A stretch of 64,000 bases of DNA from Amycolatopsis lexingtonensis (GTDB lineage Bacteria > Actinomycetota > Actinomycetes > Mycobacteriales > Pseudonocardiaceae). Under the pieces are notes generated by a model that saw nothing but the letters and a program-made list of their open reading frames with translations, searched no databases and was not told the origin of the DNA. The DNA lies in NCBI RefSeq assembly GCF_014873755.1, contig NZ_JADBEG010000001.1, forward strand, positions 6,980,501 through 7,044,500, read 5' to 3'. Shown here one piece after another: positions 32,175 through 43,421 of this stretch (position 1 is the stretch's first letter; each line of letters opens with the position of its first letter). Position numbers and translations under genes: made by a program.

Positions 32175-34281
32175 TCCCGCCGTCGTTGCACGGGACGTCC
32201 CGGTGGGTCAGGACGCGGAAACCCTCTCGTTCCAGGGATTCCACGGTCCGGTCCAGCAGGAGGACGTTCTGGAAGACGCCACCGGAGAGCGCGACCGTCG
32301 TGCTGTGGTCGCGGAAGCGGTCGCAGGTCCGCGCGATCGCGTCGGCGACGCCGTTGTGGAACCGGGCGGCTCTCGTCGCGTTGCGGCTTCGGTCGTCCAA
32401 GAGAGCGGCGATGAGGTCCTCGCCGTGGACGACGTCGTCGATCCGCGCGCGGTAGGCGGTGGTTTCGCCCGGGTCGGCCAGCTGTTCCAGCTCGATGGCG
32501 GCCTGGCCTTCGTAGGTAATGGCGTCCCGGACGCCGAGCAGCGCGGCCGCGGCGTCGAAAAGGCGCCCGGCACTGGAGGTCAGGGGTGAGTTGAGGCCGC
32601 TGCGCTTCAGCTTGACGATGTCTTCCCGCGCCGGCCGGCCCAGTTCGTCCACATAGGACGCCGCCATCCGCCACGGCTGCTTGATCGCCATCACGCCGCC
32701 CGGCATGGCGACCGGCCGCAGGTGGCTCAGCCGCTGGTAGCCGGTGAGGTCGGCGAGCAGGAACTCGCCGCCCCAGATCGTGCCGTCGGGCCCGAAGCCG
32801 GTGCCGTCGAAGGCGACGCCGAGCACCGGGCCGTCCTCGCCGTTGTCGGCCAGGCACGCGGCGATGTGCGCGTGGTGGTGCTGCACGCCGAGCAGGTCGA
32901 CGTCGAGGTCGAGCGCGTACTTCGTGGACAGGTACTCGGGATGCAGGTCGTGCGCGACGAGCACCGGGTCGATGGCGAAGAGGCGCTTGAAGTGCTCGAT
33001 GCCTTCGGTGAAGGACTTGAGCGTTTCGTAGTTCTCCAGGTCGCCGATGTGGTGCGAGAGGAAGGCGTGCCGTCCCTTGGCGAGGCAGAAGGTGTTCTTG
33101 AGTTCGGCGCCGCAGCCGAGCAGGTGCTGCTTCGTCTCGAGCTGGACCGGCTCGGGCGCGTAGCCGCGTGAACGCCGCTGGACCTGCGGTCCACCGCGCG
33201 TGATCCGCACGACGGAGTCGTCGGTCCTGGTGTGGATCGGCCGGTCGTGGCCGAGGAAGGCATCGGCGATGTCCTTGAGGCGGTCCAGGTCTTCGTCGCG
33301 GTACACGATCGGCTCGTCGGAGACGTTCGCGCTGGTCAGCACGATCGGCCCGGTGTGCTCCAGCAGGAGGTGGTGCAGCGGGGTGTAGGGCAGCATGACC
33401 CCGATCCGCCGGTTCCCCGGCGCGACGGCCCGGGCGAGTTCGGCTTTCTTCGGCAGCAGCACGATGGGCCGCCGCCGGCTCGTGAGCGCTTCTTCGGCCG
33501 CTGTGTCCACTTCGGCCAGTTCCCGGGCCTGCGCCAGATCGGCGACCATGACGGCGAACGGCTTGTCCTCACGGTGTTTTCTCGTGCGCAGGCGCTCGGC
33601 CGCTTCCTCGCTTCGCGCGTCGACGGCGAGGTGGTAACCGCCGAGCCCCTTGATCGCGACCACCTGTCCCCCGCGCAGGGCTTCGACGGCCGCCGCGATC
33701 GGGTCTCCGCCACCGGGCCGGAACTCGAGCGACGGCCCACACGCCGGGCAGCAGACGGGCTGGGCGTGGAACCGCCGGTCTTCGGGGTCTTCGTACTCTT
33801 GCTTGCACTCGGCGCACATCGCGAAGCCGGCCATGGTGGTGAGCGGCCGGTCGTAGGGCACGCCCCGGACGATGGTGAACCGCGGCCCGCAGTTCGTGCA
33901 GTTGACGAAGGGGTACCGGAACCGCCGGTCCGCGGGGTCGCGCAGCTCACGCAGGCAGTCGTCGCAGGTGGCGGAGTCGGCCGAGACGAGCGTGTCGGCG
34001 GCGCCACCGGACGGGCTGGCGACGATGACGAACCCGGTGCCGCCGGCCGCCGGGATCTCCCGCGCCTCGACCCGGTCGACGACCGCCAGCGGCGGCGCTT
34101 CGGCCGTCAACGCTTCGACGAAGGCCGCCACCCGCGACGGCGGTCCTTCGGCCTCGGCGAAGACGCCGTGCCCGTCGTTCCCGACGAACCCGGCGAGCCC
34201 CAGCCGCACCGCCAGCCGGTGGGCGAACGGCCGGAACCCGACGCCCTGCACCACTCCGGCGACGCTGATCGCGACACGCAT
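32131..34281 (-). CDS. hypF: HypF, carbamoyltransferase
   Basis: 716 residues. Domains in order: acylphosphatase (VQGVGFRPFAHRLAVRLGL, residues 10-90), paired zinc fingers (CDDCLRELRDPADRRFRYPF, CxxC repeats, about 105-180), YrdC-like (about 200-370), and Kae1/HypF-type transferase with LGCGAELKNTFCLAKG and VQHHHAHIAACLADN. It makes the thiocarbamate on HypE from carbamoyl phosphate. It is on the strand opposite to the rest of the hyp genes, 4 bp behind the LysR stop, and overlaps hypB at the 3' end. Confidence 0.95.
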   Translation of the reverse strand: MRVAISVAGVVQGVGFRPFAHRLAVRLGLAGFVGNDGHGVFAEAEGPPSRVAAFVEALTAEAPPLAVVDRVEAREIPAAGGTGFVIVASPSGGAADTLVSADSATCDDCLRELRDPADRRFRYPFVNCTNCGPRFTIVRGVPYDRPLTTMAGFAMCAECKQEYEDPEDRRFHAQPVCCPACGPSLEFRPGGGDPIAAAVEALRGGQVVAIKGLGGYHLAVDARSEEAAERLRTRKHREDKPFAVMVADLAQARELAEVDTAAEEALTSRRRPIVLLPKKAELARAVAPGNRRIGVMLPYTPLHHLLLEHTGPIVLTSANVSDEPIVYRDEDLDRLKDIADAFLGHDRPIHTRTDDSVVRITRGGPQVQRRSRGYAPEPVQLETKQHLLGCGAELKNTFCLAKGRHAFLSHHIGDLENYETLKSFTEGIEHFKRLFAIDPVLVAHDLHPEYLSTKYALDLDVDLLGVQHHHAHIAACLADNGEDGPVLGVAFDGTGFGPDGTIWGGEFLLADLTGYQRLSHLRPVAMPGGVMAIKQPWRMAASYVDELGRPAREDIVKLKRSGLNSPLTSSAGRLFDAAAALLGVRDAITYEGQAAIELEQLADPGETTAYRARIDDVVHGEDLIAALLDDRSRNATRAARFHNGVADAIARTCDRFRDHSTTVALSGGVFQNVLLLDRTVESLEREGFRVLTHRDVPCNDGGISFGQVAVASRTTR

Positions 34282-34285
34282 CCGG

Positions 34286-35197
34286 TCAGTCTGCGCCCCC
34301 GCCGGCCCAGGCGGCCAGCCCCGGCAGATCGGGTGGCTGCCGGAGCGCGTCGAGCACGACGTTCACCCCCGCGCGCAACGGTGTTCCCCGGCGGACCACC
34401 GCCGTGATCGTGCGGGTCACCGGGGTCGACAGCTCGCGCGTCGCGACCCGGTAGCGGCGGTCGACCGCCAGGCCCGGCAGGAGCGCGATCGACAGCCCGG
34501 CCTCGACGTGCTGCAGCGTCATCAGGTAGTTGCTGAAGCGGCACACCACCCGCGGCTCGAAACCCGACTCGCGGCACAGGCGCAGCGTCAGGTTCGCCAT
34601 GTACGACTGCGGCACGTCCAGCGCCCACCGCGCGTCCGCGTAGGCCGACAGGACCGCCGGGCCGCGGGGTGCGTCCGGCGGGGTGACCAGCACGATCGGG
34701 TCCGTCGCCAGCGGGACGATGTCGAGGTCCGGGCCCAGCGGCTGCTCGACGAAGTCGGTCGTGGTGATGATGACGTCGGCGTCGCCGCCGCGCAGGGCCG
34801 GGATGCTCTCGTGCGGCTCCAGCTCCAGCAGCTGGACCTCGAGGTGCGGGTGCGCCAGCCGGGTCACCGCCGGCACGGCGAGGGTGTGGATCGCGCTCTG
34901 GAACGCGCCGAGCCGGACCAGGCCGGCCGGTTCGCCGCCGAGGCTGCGCAGCTCCGCCTCGACGGTGTCCATGTGGTCGAGGATCGCCCGCGCGCGGCGG
35001 GCCAGCACCAGCCCGGCCGGGGTCAGCCGGACCCGTCGGCCGGTGCGTTCCAGCAGCTGGGTGCGGGTTTCCGCTTCGAGCACCGCGAGCTGCTGCGACA
35101 CGCTGGACGCGCTCAGGTTGGCGTCCTGCGCCACCGCGCGGACCGTGCCCAGGGTGTCGAGCCGGCTCAGCAGCCGCAGGCGCCACGGGTTCAGCAT
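34286..35197 (-). CDS. LysR family regulator, DgdR-like by context
   Basis: 303 residues from ATG 35197. Winged helix-turn-helix: WRLRLLSRLDTLGTVRAVAQ, LSASSVSQQLAVLEAETRTQ, then the LysR substrate-binding domain (residues 90-300). It is divergent from a dialkylglycine-decarboxylase-like gene, as dgdR is from dgdA in Burkholderia cepacia, and probably controls it. The stop is only 4 bp upstream of hypF, so it may share a transcript with hypF. Confidence 0.88.
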   Translation of the reverse strand: MLNPWRLRLLSRLDTLGTVRAVAQDANLSASSVSQQLAVLEAETRTQLLERTGRRVRLTPAGLVLARRARAILDHMDTVEAELRSLGGEPAGLVRLGAFQSAIHTLAVPAVTRLAHPHLEVQLLELEPHESIPALRGGDADVIITTTDFVEQPLGPDLDIVPLATDPIVLVTPPDAPRGPAVLSAYADARWALDVPQSYMANLTLRLCRESGFEPRVVCRFSNYLMTLQHVEAGLSIALLPGLAVDRRYRVATRELSTPVTRTITAVVRRGTPLRAGVNVVLDALRQPPDLPGLAAWAGGGAD

Positions 35198-35245
35198 GCC
35201 GTCATTGTTGTCCGGCAAAACCGAACAAGAAAGCCGGAATTGTGA

Positions 35246-36586
<1,341 letters not shown>

Positions 36587-36650
36587 ACGTGGAATCCCCG
36601 GGCCTGGCGCGACGTTTTCCACGAAAACTGTGTCGCGAAGGAGCTACGTC

Positions 36651-37220
36651 ATGGCTCTCGGCTTCCGCAGTCACCCGCTCACCGTCGACCTGCCGGTCGT
36701 CGCGCTGACCCTCGCGGCGATCGCGCACTGGATCCGCGGCGCGCCCGCGGACGCGCTGATCTTCCTGGTGGTCACGCTGGTCCTCCTGATCACCGAACGG
36801 CCGCGCGCGGAGACCGCGGTCCTCGGGGAGCCGTTCCGGGTGCCGGGGTTCGCCGTGGTCGCCGCCGGGCTGCTGGTGCTGGCGTTCGGCCGCGACAGCC
36901 TCCCGGTGGCGGTCGCCATCTCGGCGATCGGCCTGGTGGCGCTGTTCGCGGAGTGGCGCGACCCGTCATTCCCGGCGGACCGCCCGGTCCCGCGCCGGGC
37001 GTGGCTGTGGTCGGCGGTGGCCCTCTCGTGGTGCGGCTGGGAGCTGCTCTCGTTCGTCTACGAGCAGGCGGCGGGCGGGCTGTCGGAGACCCACCCGACG
37101 ATGAGCGACCTGGTCGACCCGCTGCTGACCAGCCGCTGGGTCCAGGCACTGGCGATCACCGGCTGGCTGGCGGCGGGCCTCGCGATGCTCCGCGCGGCGG
37201 CGCTGGCGAGGCGGTCATGA
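36651..37220 (+). CDS. Polytopic membrane protein, uncharacterised
   Basis: 189 residues from ATG 36651, with AAGGAG seven bases upstream; an in-frame GTG at 36630 overlaps that site and is unlikely. Five to six hydrophobic helices are visible (VVALTLAAIAHWI, ALIFLVVTLVLLI, GFAVVAAGLLVLAF, VAVAISAIGLVALF, WLWSAVALSWCGWELL, ALAITGWLAAGLAML). No transporter or enzyme motif. It overlaps the next small membrane protein by ATGA, so the two probably form a complex. Confidence 0.75.
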   Translation: MALGFRSHPLTVDLPVVALTLAAIAHWIRGAPADALIFLVVTLVLLITERPRAETAVLGEPFRVPGFAVVAAGLLVLAFGRDSLPVAVAISAIGLVALFAEWRDPSFPADRPVPRRAWLWSAVALSWCGWELLSFVYEQAAGGLSETHPTMSDLVDPLLTSRWVQALAITGWLAAGLAMLRAAALARRS

Positions 37221-37420
37221 GCACCCGGATCGTCACCGAGCTGGGCTTCGGGCTGATCGTCCTGGCCGCGATCGGCCTGGGCGTGGCCAGTCACCTGGCC
37301 CCGAAGCGGGTGCCGAAGCTGACGAGCGTCCTGGCCGTGGTGATGCGGCGCCGGAGCGCGCGGATCGCGTTCGTGCTGGCCTGGTGGTGGGTCGGCTGGC
37401 ACTTCTTCGTCGGGCGTTGA
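37217..37420 (+). CDS. Small membrane protein (DUF6186-like)
   Basis: 67 residues. Two hydrophobic helices (LGFGLIVLAAIGLGVASHL and IAFVLAWWWVGWHFFVG) are joined by a short basic loop (KRVPKL, MRRRSAR). It is translationally coupled to the membrane protein at 36651 (ATGA) and is followed after two bases by a strong bidirectional hairpin terminator. I recall similar proteins as DUF6186; function unknown. Confidence 0.72.
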   Translation: MSTRIVTELGFGLIVLAAIGLGVASHLAPKRVPKLTSVLAVVMRRRSARIAFVLAWWWVGWHFFVGR

Positions 37421-37422
37421 GA

Positions 37423-37461
37423 AGGCCTCGTTGCCGGCCCGGGGAGCCGGCAACGAGGCCT
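37423..37461. terminator. Hairpin terminator between convergent genes
   Basis: A perfect 16-bp stem (37423-37438 with 37446-37461; AGGCCTCGTTGCCGGC and complement), 7-nt loop, then CTTT. It lies between the stop of the small membrane protein (37420) and the stop of the leftward chitinase (37476), so it can serve both strands. Confidence 0.85.
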
Positions 37462-37475
37462 CTTTCACGACGACG

Positions 37476-38821
37476 TCAGAAGCCCGCCGTCACCTTGGTG
37501 AAGTCCCAGTCGTTCTGGGCGATGCCGCTGCACGCCGACTGGACGCCGCCACCGGGGCAACCCCGGTCGCGGTTGACCGACCAGAACGCCAGGCGGGCGA
37601 TCTTGTTCGTCTTGGCCCAGTTGGTGATCTGGGTCCAGGTCGACAAGTCCGTCAGCTCCTGCTGGTCGGACAGGCCGTTCATGCCCGAGATGCCGAGGTG
37701 GGCGTACGCCGTGGCGTCGGACCACCCGAACGTCGACTTGAGCTTGTCGCGCAAGCCGTTCGCCGCGCTCACCGTGCTGTTGTACATGTTCGCGCCGCCG
37801 CCGAAGTCGAACGGCATGATCGTGAACACGTCCACGTTCGCACCCAAGGCCTTCGACTGGTCGATGAGCCGGTTCCCGTAGTAATTGGGGCCGGTCGTCG
37901 ACGTGCCGAACGTCAGGATCGTCTGGATCCCCGGGTTGTTCTGCTTGACGATCTTGAGCGCGCCCAGGATGCGGTCCTGCACGGCCTCGTTCTCGAACTC
38001 GTCGGAGTTCTCGATGTCGATGTCGATCGCCTTCAGCCCGTACGCGTTGATCACCTGCTGGTACGCACCGGCCAGCGCGGCCGGCGTCGAGCAGTTCGGG
38101 CCCAGCTTGTTCCCGCTCCAGCCGCCGAACGACGGGACGACCTGGCCGCCCGCCGCCTTGATCTGCGAGATCGCGGTGGCGTCGGCGCTGCCGGAAAGCG
38201 GACGGCTGCTGTCCCACGCCGGGTTGCAGCCACCGGAGGCGTTGATGAACGCCATGGTGAACCACTTGACCCCGGTCGCGTTCATCACCGTCTGCGGGTT
38301 CGGCGGGCTGCCCCAGCCCATGTACAGGTAGGGCGCACCGCGACCACCCGGCGGGGGCGGTGTGGTCGTCGTCGGCGGGGTCGTCGTCGTAGGAGGCGTC
38401 GTGGTCGTGGGGGGTGTACCCCCGGCGTCGCACGAACCTCCGTTCAGCTTGCAGTTCGACGGCGCCGTGTACGAACCCGAGTACGCCACGTTGAAGCCGA
38501 AGCTCGCGCTACCGCCGTTGGCGACGTTGCCGTTCCACGTGTTCTTCACCGTGACGTGCTGCCCGGACGCGGTGTAGCTGCCGTCCCACAGCGAGGAGAT
38601 CTTCGCCCCGCTCGGCAGGTCGAATTCGACGGTCCAGCTCGGCAGCGTCGACCCCGAACCGTTGTTGATCGTGTACTTGCCTTCGTACCCGGTGCCCCAG
38701 TCGGAGCCCTTGGTGAAGGTCGCGGACACCCCGCCCGCCGCGTTCGCCGGAGCGATCACGAACATCGCGCCGATCGTCGCGGCCGCGGCCGCCAGCCCGA
38801 GCGCGGGCAACCACCGGCGCG

Positions 38822-38825
<4 letters not shown>
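37476..38825 (-). CDS. Secreted chitinase, CBM2 plus GH18
   Basis: 449 residues. Signal peptide (residues 1-29, ANA cleavage), CBM2 chitin/cellulose-binding module (31-133, GGVSATFTKGSDWGTGYEGK and the disulphide CKLNGGSC), Thr/Pro linker (137-160), and a GH18 domain (165-449). The catalytic motif is AIDIDIENSD with Glu272. The start YLYMGWGSPP resembles the ChiD-like exochitinase branch of GH18. Its start lies in the stop of the upstream chitinase (ATGA overlap), so both are made from one message, giving complementary chitin-degrading activities. Confidence 0.92.
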
Positions 38826-40453
<1,628 letters not shown>

Positions 40454-40545
40454 TGCTCTCCCTTGAGCCAGGTGCGGGACGGCGGACACCACCACCGGCG
40501 GCGGGGACCAGGCCGGTGTTTTGCGCCGTATGCGAAGACGGTACG

Positions 40546-40557
40546 TGGTCCAGACCA
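40546..40557. promoter_or_regulatory. DasR-like dre site upstream of the chitinase operon
   Basis: TGGTCCAGACCA, 11 of 12 matches to the DasR core TGGTCTAGACCA and almost the TGGTCCAGACCT direct-repeat element of Streptomyces chitinase promoters. It is 93 bp upstream of the leftward chitinase start. Confidence 0.75.
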
Positions 40558-40624
40558 ATGATGGAAGCACTACCACGGAGAGTGCTCAACGGTGGGTGAC
40601 CGGTTGAGACATTGGCGTGTTCAG

Positions 40625-40636
40625 TGGTCCAGTCCA
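40625..40636. promoter_or_regulatory. Second dre-like site
   Basis: TGGTCCAGTCCA, one base different from the site at 40546-40557 and 79 bp away. Streptomyces chitinase promoters carry this element as a direct repeat, but at much closer spacing, so this copy is less certain. Confidence 0.45.
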
Positions 40637-40639
40637 GTT

Positions 40640-41290
40640 ACGGAAAGTGGACTTCGGTCCGCCGGGGAAGGATTTTTCCCGCAATGGCGAGAGTTCGCCA
40701 GAAACCGACAAGCGGGTCGGCCGTCTCGGCCGTGGGCGGCACGCGTCGCCGCTGCAACAGCCACGCGCACCGCCTGGATCCGGTTGCTCGCCTAGGCCAG
40801 ACGCCGTCCCGGGGACGACCCGCGGCGCAGCCGTCCGCACGGACGATCTTCACCGCCTACTGGGTCAAGCACCACTATCGGCCAAAACCCCAGCTCAGGG
40901 CAAGGATGTGCACACGTTGTGCATCTCACCCCGACGACGGTGCACCTGCTCCCGGCGCCAGAACCGCAGGCTGAGCGAGCCAGGGGCGCGGCCTCGGCGC
41001 CTTGTGCAACCACGGCCGCCGGGGCGCGACGACGCCCTGTGCACCCGGCTCCCGAGGGTGGAAACTGCACATTCGTGCACGACCACGGCCGCCGTCGGCG
41101 CGGCCGGAAACCACGTGGATCAAGCCGGTGCACAATGTGGCACCGTCGAATTGCTCCCGTCGGCGCTCACGACGTCATAGAGTGACCGCATTCCGCTTCG
41201 GCCGGCTTTTCCCAGTGGCTGCAACCACGCGTTGGGCATCGACGGCCGAAGCGGTTCTCATTGCTCGCCTAGGCCACGCCGAAAGGAAGC
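40640..41290. other. Non-coding stretch rich in GTGCAC motifs
   Basis: No convincing gene; the open frames here have no family resemblance and conflict with each other. GTGCAC occurs at 40908, 40940, 41039, 41075 and 41128, with near matches at 40919, 41004 and 41065. A 13-bp word ACCACGGCCGCCG follows two of them (41009-41021, 41082-41094). A 16-bp direct repeat TTGCTCGCCTAGGCCA lies at 40784-40799 and 41261-41276, the latter just upstream of the small membrane gene. The region probably holds promoter and operator elements for the rightward genes. Confidence 0.6.
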
Positions 41291-41293
41291 TTG

Positions 41294-41494
41294 ATGCTCT
41301 TCACCCACCCCTCGACCCTCGACTTGCTGCCGCGCGAAGGCGTGCCTGCCACAGCGAGGATCTGGCCGGGCGCCCTCTTCATGGTGCTGTTGATGGTGTT
41401 CAGCGTCGTGATGACGATGCTGGGCAACTCCGGTGCCACGAGCGTGGGCTACGCGGTCTTGCTCGGCACGACCGCGGCCCGCCTCACCAAGTGA
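41294..41494 (+). CDS. Small single-pass or two-pass membrane protein
   Basis: 66 residues from ATG 41294, with AAGGA six bases upstream. One strong hydrophobic segment (WPGALFMVLLMVFSVVMTML, about 28-47) and a weaker one (VGYAVLLGTTAA). No family recognised. It begins 18 bp after the second copy of the 16-bp direct repeat. The next gene may start in its stop (GTG 41491) or 12 bp later, so the two are probably coupled. Confidence 0.6.
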   Translation: MLFTHPSTLDLLPREGVPATARIWPGALFMVLLMVFSVVMTMLGNSGATSVGYAVLLGTTAARLTK

Positions 41495-41502
41495 GCAGGC
41501 CG

Positions 41503-42666
41503 ATGGACGAACTCGACACGACGACCGATTTCCCCGACGAAGAGGAATTCGGCACTGCGAAAACCGAAGCCGAGTACATGCAGGTCCTGCGAAAACTGCA
41601 GATCCACGCGGGTCTCAACCACAATCAGACAGCGCAGAACTGGGCCAAGCGCTACCCCAAGACCGCCGTTTCCCGCACCCGCGCCTACCAGCTGCTGCGC
41701 GGGGAGAAACTGCCGAAGGTCAACCAGCTCAAGGAGCTGCTGACGGTCATCGTCAGCGCCTACGAGAAGCGGACCGGCGCCGTGCAGCGCGCGGTGGCGC
41801 TCTACCACGAGCCGGGGGTCCGGCTCCTGCAACAGCGAGAACAGCAGCGCGCCGAGGAGCGGCAGCGGAAGCAACGGGCCCTCGAACCGCCCGCTCCCGC
41901 CGATGAAGGGGACCGGCCCTTCGCCGGTCCCTCCCCGCGCGTGCGCGGCGACGCCGTGCCCGAGCTGCTGAAGGGGTTCGGCCCGATCCGGACGCCGGGC
42001 GAGGACACGCCGACGGTCATCGATGCCGACGGCGTCTTCCGGACCGCGTCCTGGATCGACGAGTTCCCGCTTTTCCCCGACGACCGGACCGACGACGCGG
42101 AGAACCTCGAGCCCGGTGGCCGCGCCGCACGCGCCGAACCCGAACGAGCCGAGGAGCTGGAACGCCCCCGCCGTCACCCCCGGTGGCGCTTCGTCCTCCC
42201 GGGACTCGCCCTGGCCGTGTGCGTCGCGGTCGCCGCGATCTTGCTCGTCGACGCCGGCGGCGGGACCGGCCGGTCGTTGAAGACGGTGACCGGCAGCCCG
42301 GTGACCGAATACTGCGCGGTCACGACGGCGTGCTGGGCCGGGCAGCACTCCGGGTGGACGTGGAGCGCGCTGGGCCCGAACGCCGACGTCACCACGACGT
42401 TCACCGGCGAATCCCTGGGCGGCCACCTGCTCGGCAAGAAGCTCACCCGCAGTCCGGGGTGCCCGGGCGCGATCGTGTCCTGGTCGGTGGTGGCCGCGAG
42501 CACCGTCGTCACCCGCGGCTACCTCGACTCGACCGCCACGAGCTCGACGTTCGGCATCCAGCTCGACCGCGCCGTCACCCAGGTCGCCATCAAGCTCACC
42601 CGCGTCGACGCCGGGAACGGGTGCGCGGTCGACGTCACGTGGGAGGACAGCATCACCGACCAGTGA
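41503..42666 (+). CDS. Helix-turn-helix protein with transmembrane helix and extracytoplasmic domain
   Basis: 387 residues from ATG 41503; an in-frame GTG at 41491 would overlap the previous stop. Residues about 25-80 look like a degenerate XRE-type helix-turn-helix (YMQVLRKLQIHAGLNHNQTA, then RTRAYQLLRGEKLPKVNQLK). A charged linker with REQQRAEERQRKQR follows, then one transmembrane helix (WRFVLPGLALAVCVAVAAIL, about 226-250) and a C-terminal extracytoplasmic domain with cysteines (EYCAVTTACW, SPGCPGA, NGCAVD). This topology suggests a one-component membrane sensor. The GTGCAC-rich region upstream may hold its binding sites. Confidence 0.75.
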   Translation: MDELDTTTDFPDEEEFGTAKTEAEYMQVLRKLQIHAGLNHNQTAQNWAKRYPKTAVSRTRAYQLLRGEKLPKVNQLKELLTVIVSAYEKRTGAVQRAVALYHEPGVRLLQQREQQRAEERQRKQRALEPPAPADEGDRPFAGPSPRVRGDAVPELLKGFGPIRTPGEDTPTVIDADGVFRTASWIDEFPLFPDDRTDDAENLEPGGRAARAEPERAEELERPRRHPRWRFVLPGLALAVCVAVAAILLVDAGGGTGRSLKTVTGSPVTEYCAVTTACWAGQHSGWTWSALGPNADVTTTFTGESLGGHLLGKKLTRSPGCPGAIVSWSVVAASTVVTRGYLDSTATSSTFGIQLDRAVTQVAIKLTRVDAGNGCAVDVTWEDSITDQ

Positions 42667-42679
42667 ACCGGGGCAGTCC

Positions 42680-43339
42680 TCACAAGCCGCGCGCGGTGAT
42701 GTCGCCGACCGCGGTGGTCGCGTGGATCGTCAGCTCGGCCGCGCCCCCGCTGTTCTTCAGCGAGTTGCTGATCCGGCCGTGGGCGGTGCCGGCGTCGAGG
42801 GCGGCCGACGCCGCGGTCGCGATCTCGATGTCGCCCGCCTCCGTGCGCAGCACCACCGTGCCGGGGCCCGCTTCGACGATCCGGAGGTCGCCCTTGCTCG
42901 TGCGGAGCTCCGCGTCGCCGGTCAGGCGGCCGACCGAGACGTCGCCGGCGCGGGTGGTGAGGTGGGCGGTCGTGGCTTCGTCGACGTCGATCGAGCCGTG
43001 CTCGGTCTCGACGGCCACGGCGCCCAGGCGCCCGACGGACAGGAATTCGACGTCCGCCGCCGTCAGCTCGACGCGGGAGCCGGTGGGCAGGCCGACCGTC
43101 ACGTCGATGACGCCGGACGGGCCGAAGTACTGGTTCTTCGCCGGGGCCGCGATCCGCAGGACGCCGTCGGCGTGGTCGACAGTGGTCTGCTCCGCTGCCT
43201 TCGCGTCGCGGGTCTTGGCCGCGTCCGCGGGGCGGATCTCGACCGTGGTGTCGGTCCGGTCGGTGGCCACGAACCGGACGCGGGCCGCGGGGACGGTCAC
43301 GACGGCGGAGATCGGGGCGGGAGTGGGGAACGTGGTCAT
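42680..43339 (-). CDS. DUF4097-type beta-helix/beta-repeat protein
   Basis: 219 residues from ATG 43339. The sequence is almost all short beta strands with a repeating pattern: VAVETEHGSIDVDE, AHLTTRAGDVSVGR, AELRTSKGDLRIVE, VVLRTEAGDIEIAT, typical of DUF4097/adhesin-like right-handed beta repeats. There is no signal peptide. It sits just downstream of the MerR-HEAT and HEAT-repeat genes on the same strand but 80 bp away, with its own ribosome site (AGGAAACACC). Such proteins often lie next to regulators; function is unknown. Confidence 0.8.
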   Translation of the reverse strand: MTTFPTPAPISAVVTVPAARVRFVATDRTDTTVEIRPADAAKTRDAKAAEQTTVDHADGVLRIAAPAKNQYFGPSGVIDVTVGLPTGSRVELTAADVEFLSVGRLGAVAVETEHGSIDVDEATTAHLTTRAGDVSVGRLTGDAELRTSKGDLRIVEAGPGTVVLRTEAGDIEIATAASAALDAGTAHGRISNSLKNSGGAAELTIHATTAVGDITARGL

Positions 43340-43421
43340 GGCGGTGTTTCCTGTTCTCTTCGGTGTGAGGAGAACGATCGCCGGGGCCGCTGACACGGCG
43401 TGGCCACCGCGCTGACGCGGG

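Noticed and set aside
40592..41180. Several overlapping small open frames in the chitinase to small-membrane-protein gap
   Set aside because: None has a good ribosome site together with recognisable protein features; they conflict with each other and the region is better explained by repeated regulatory motifs.
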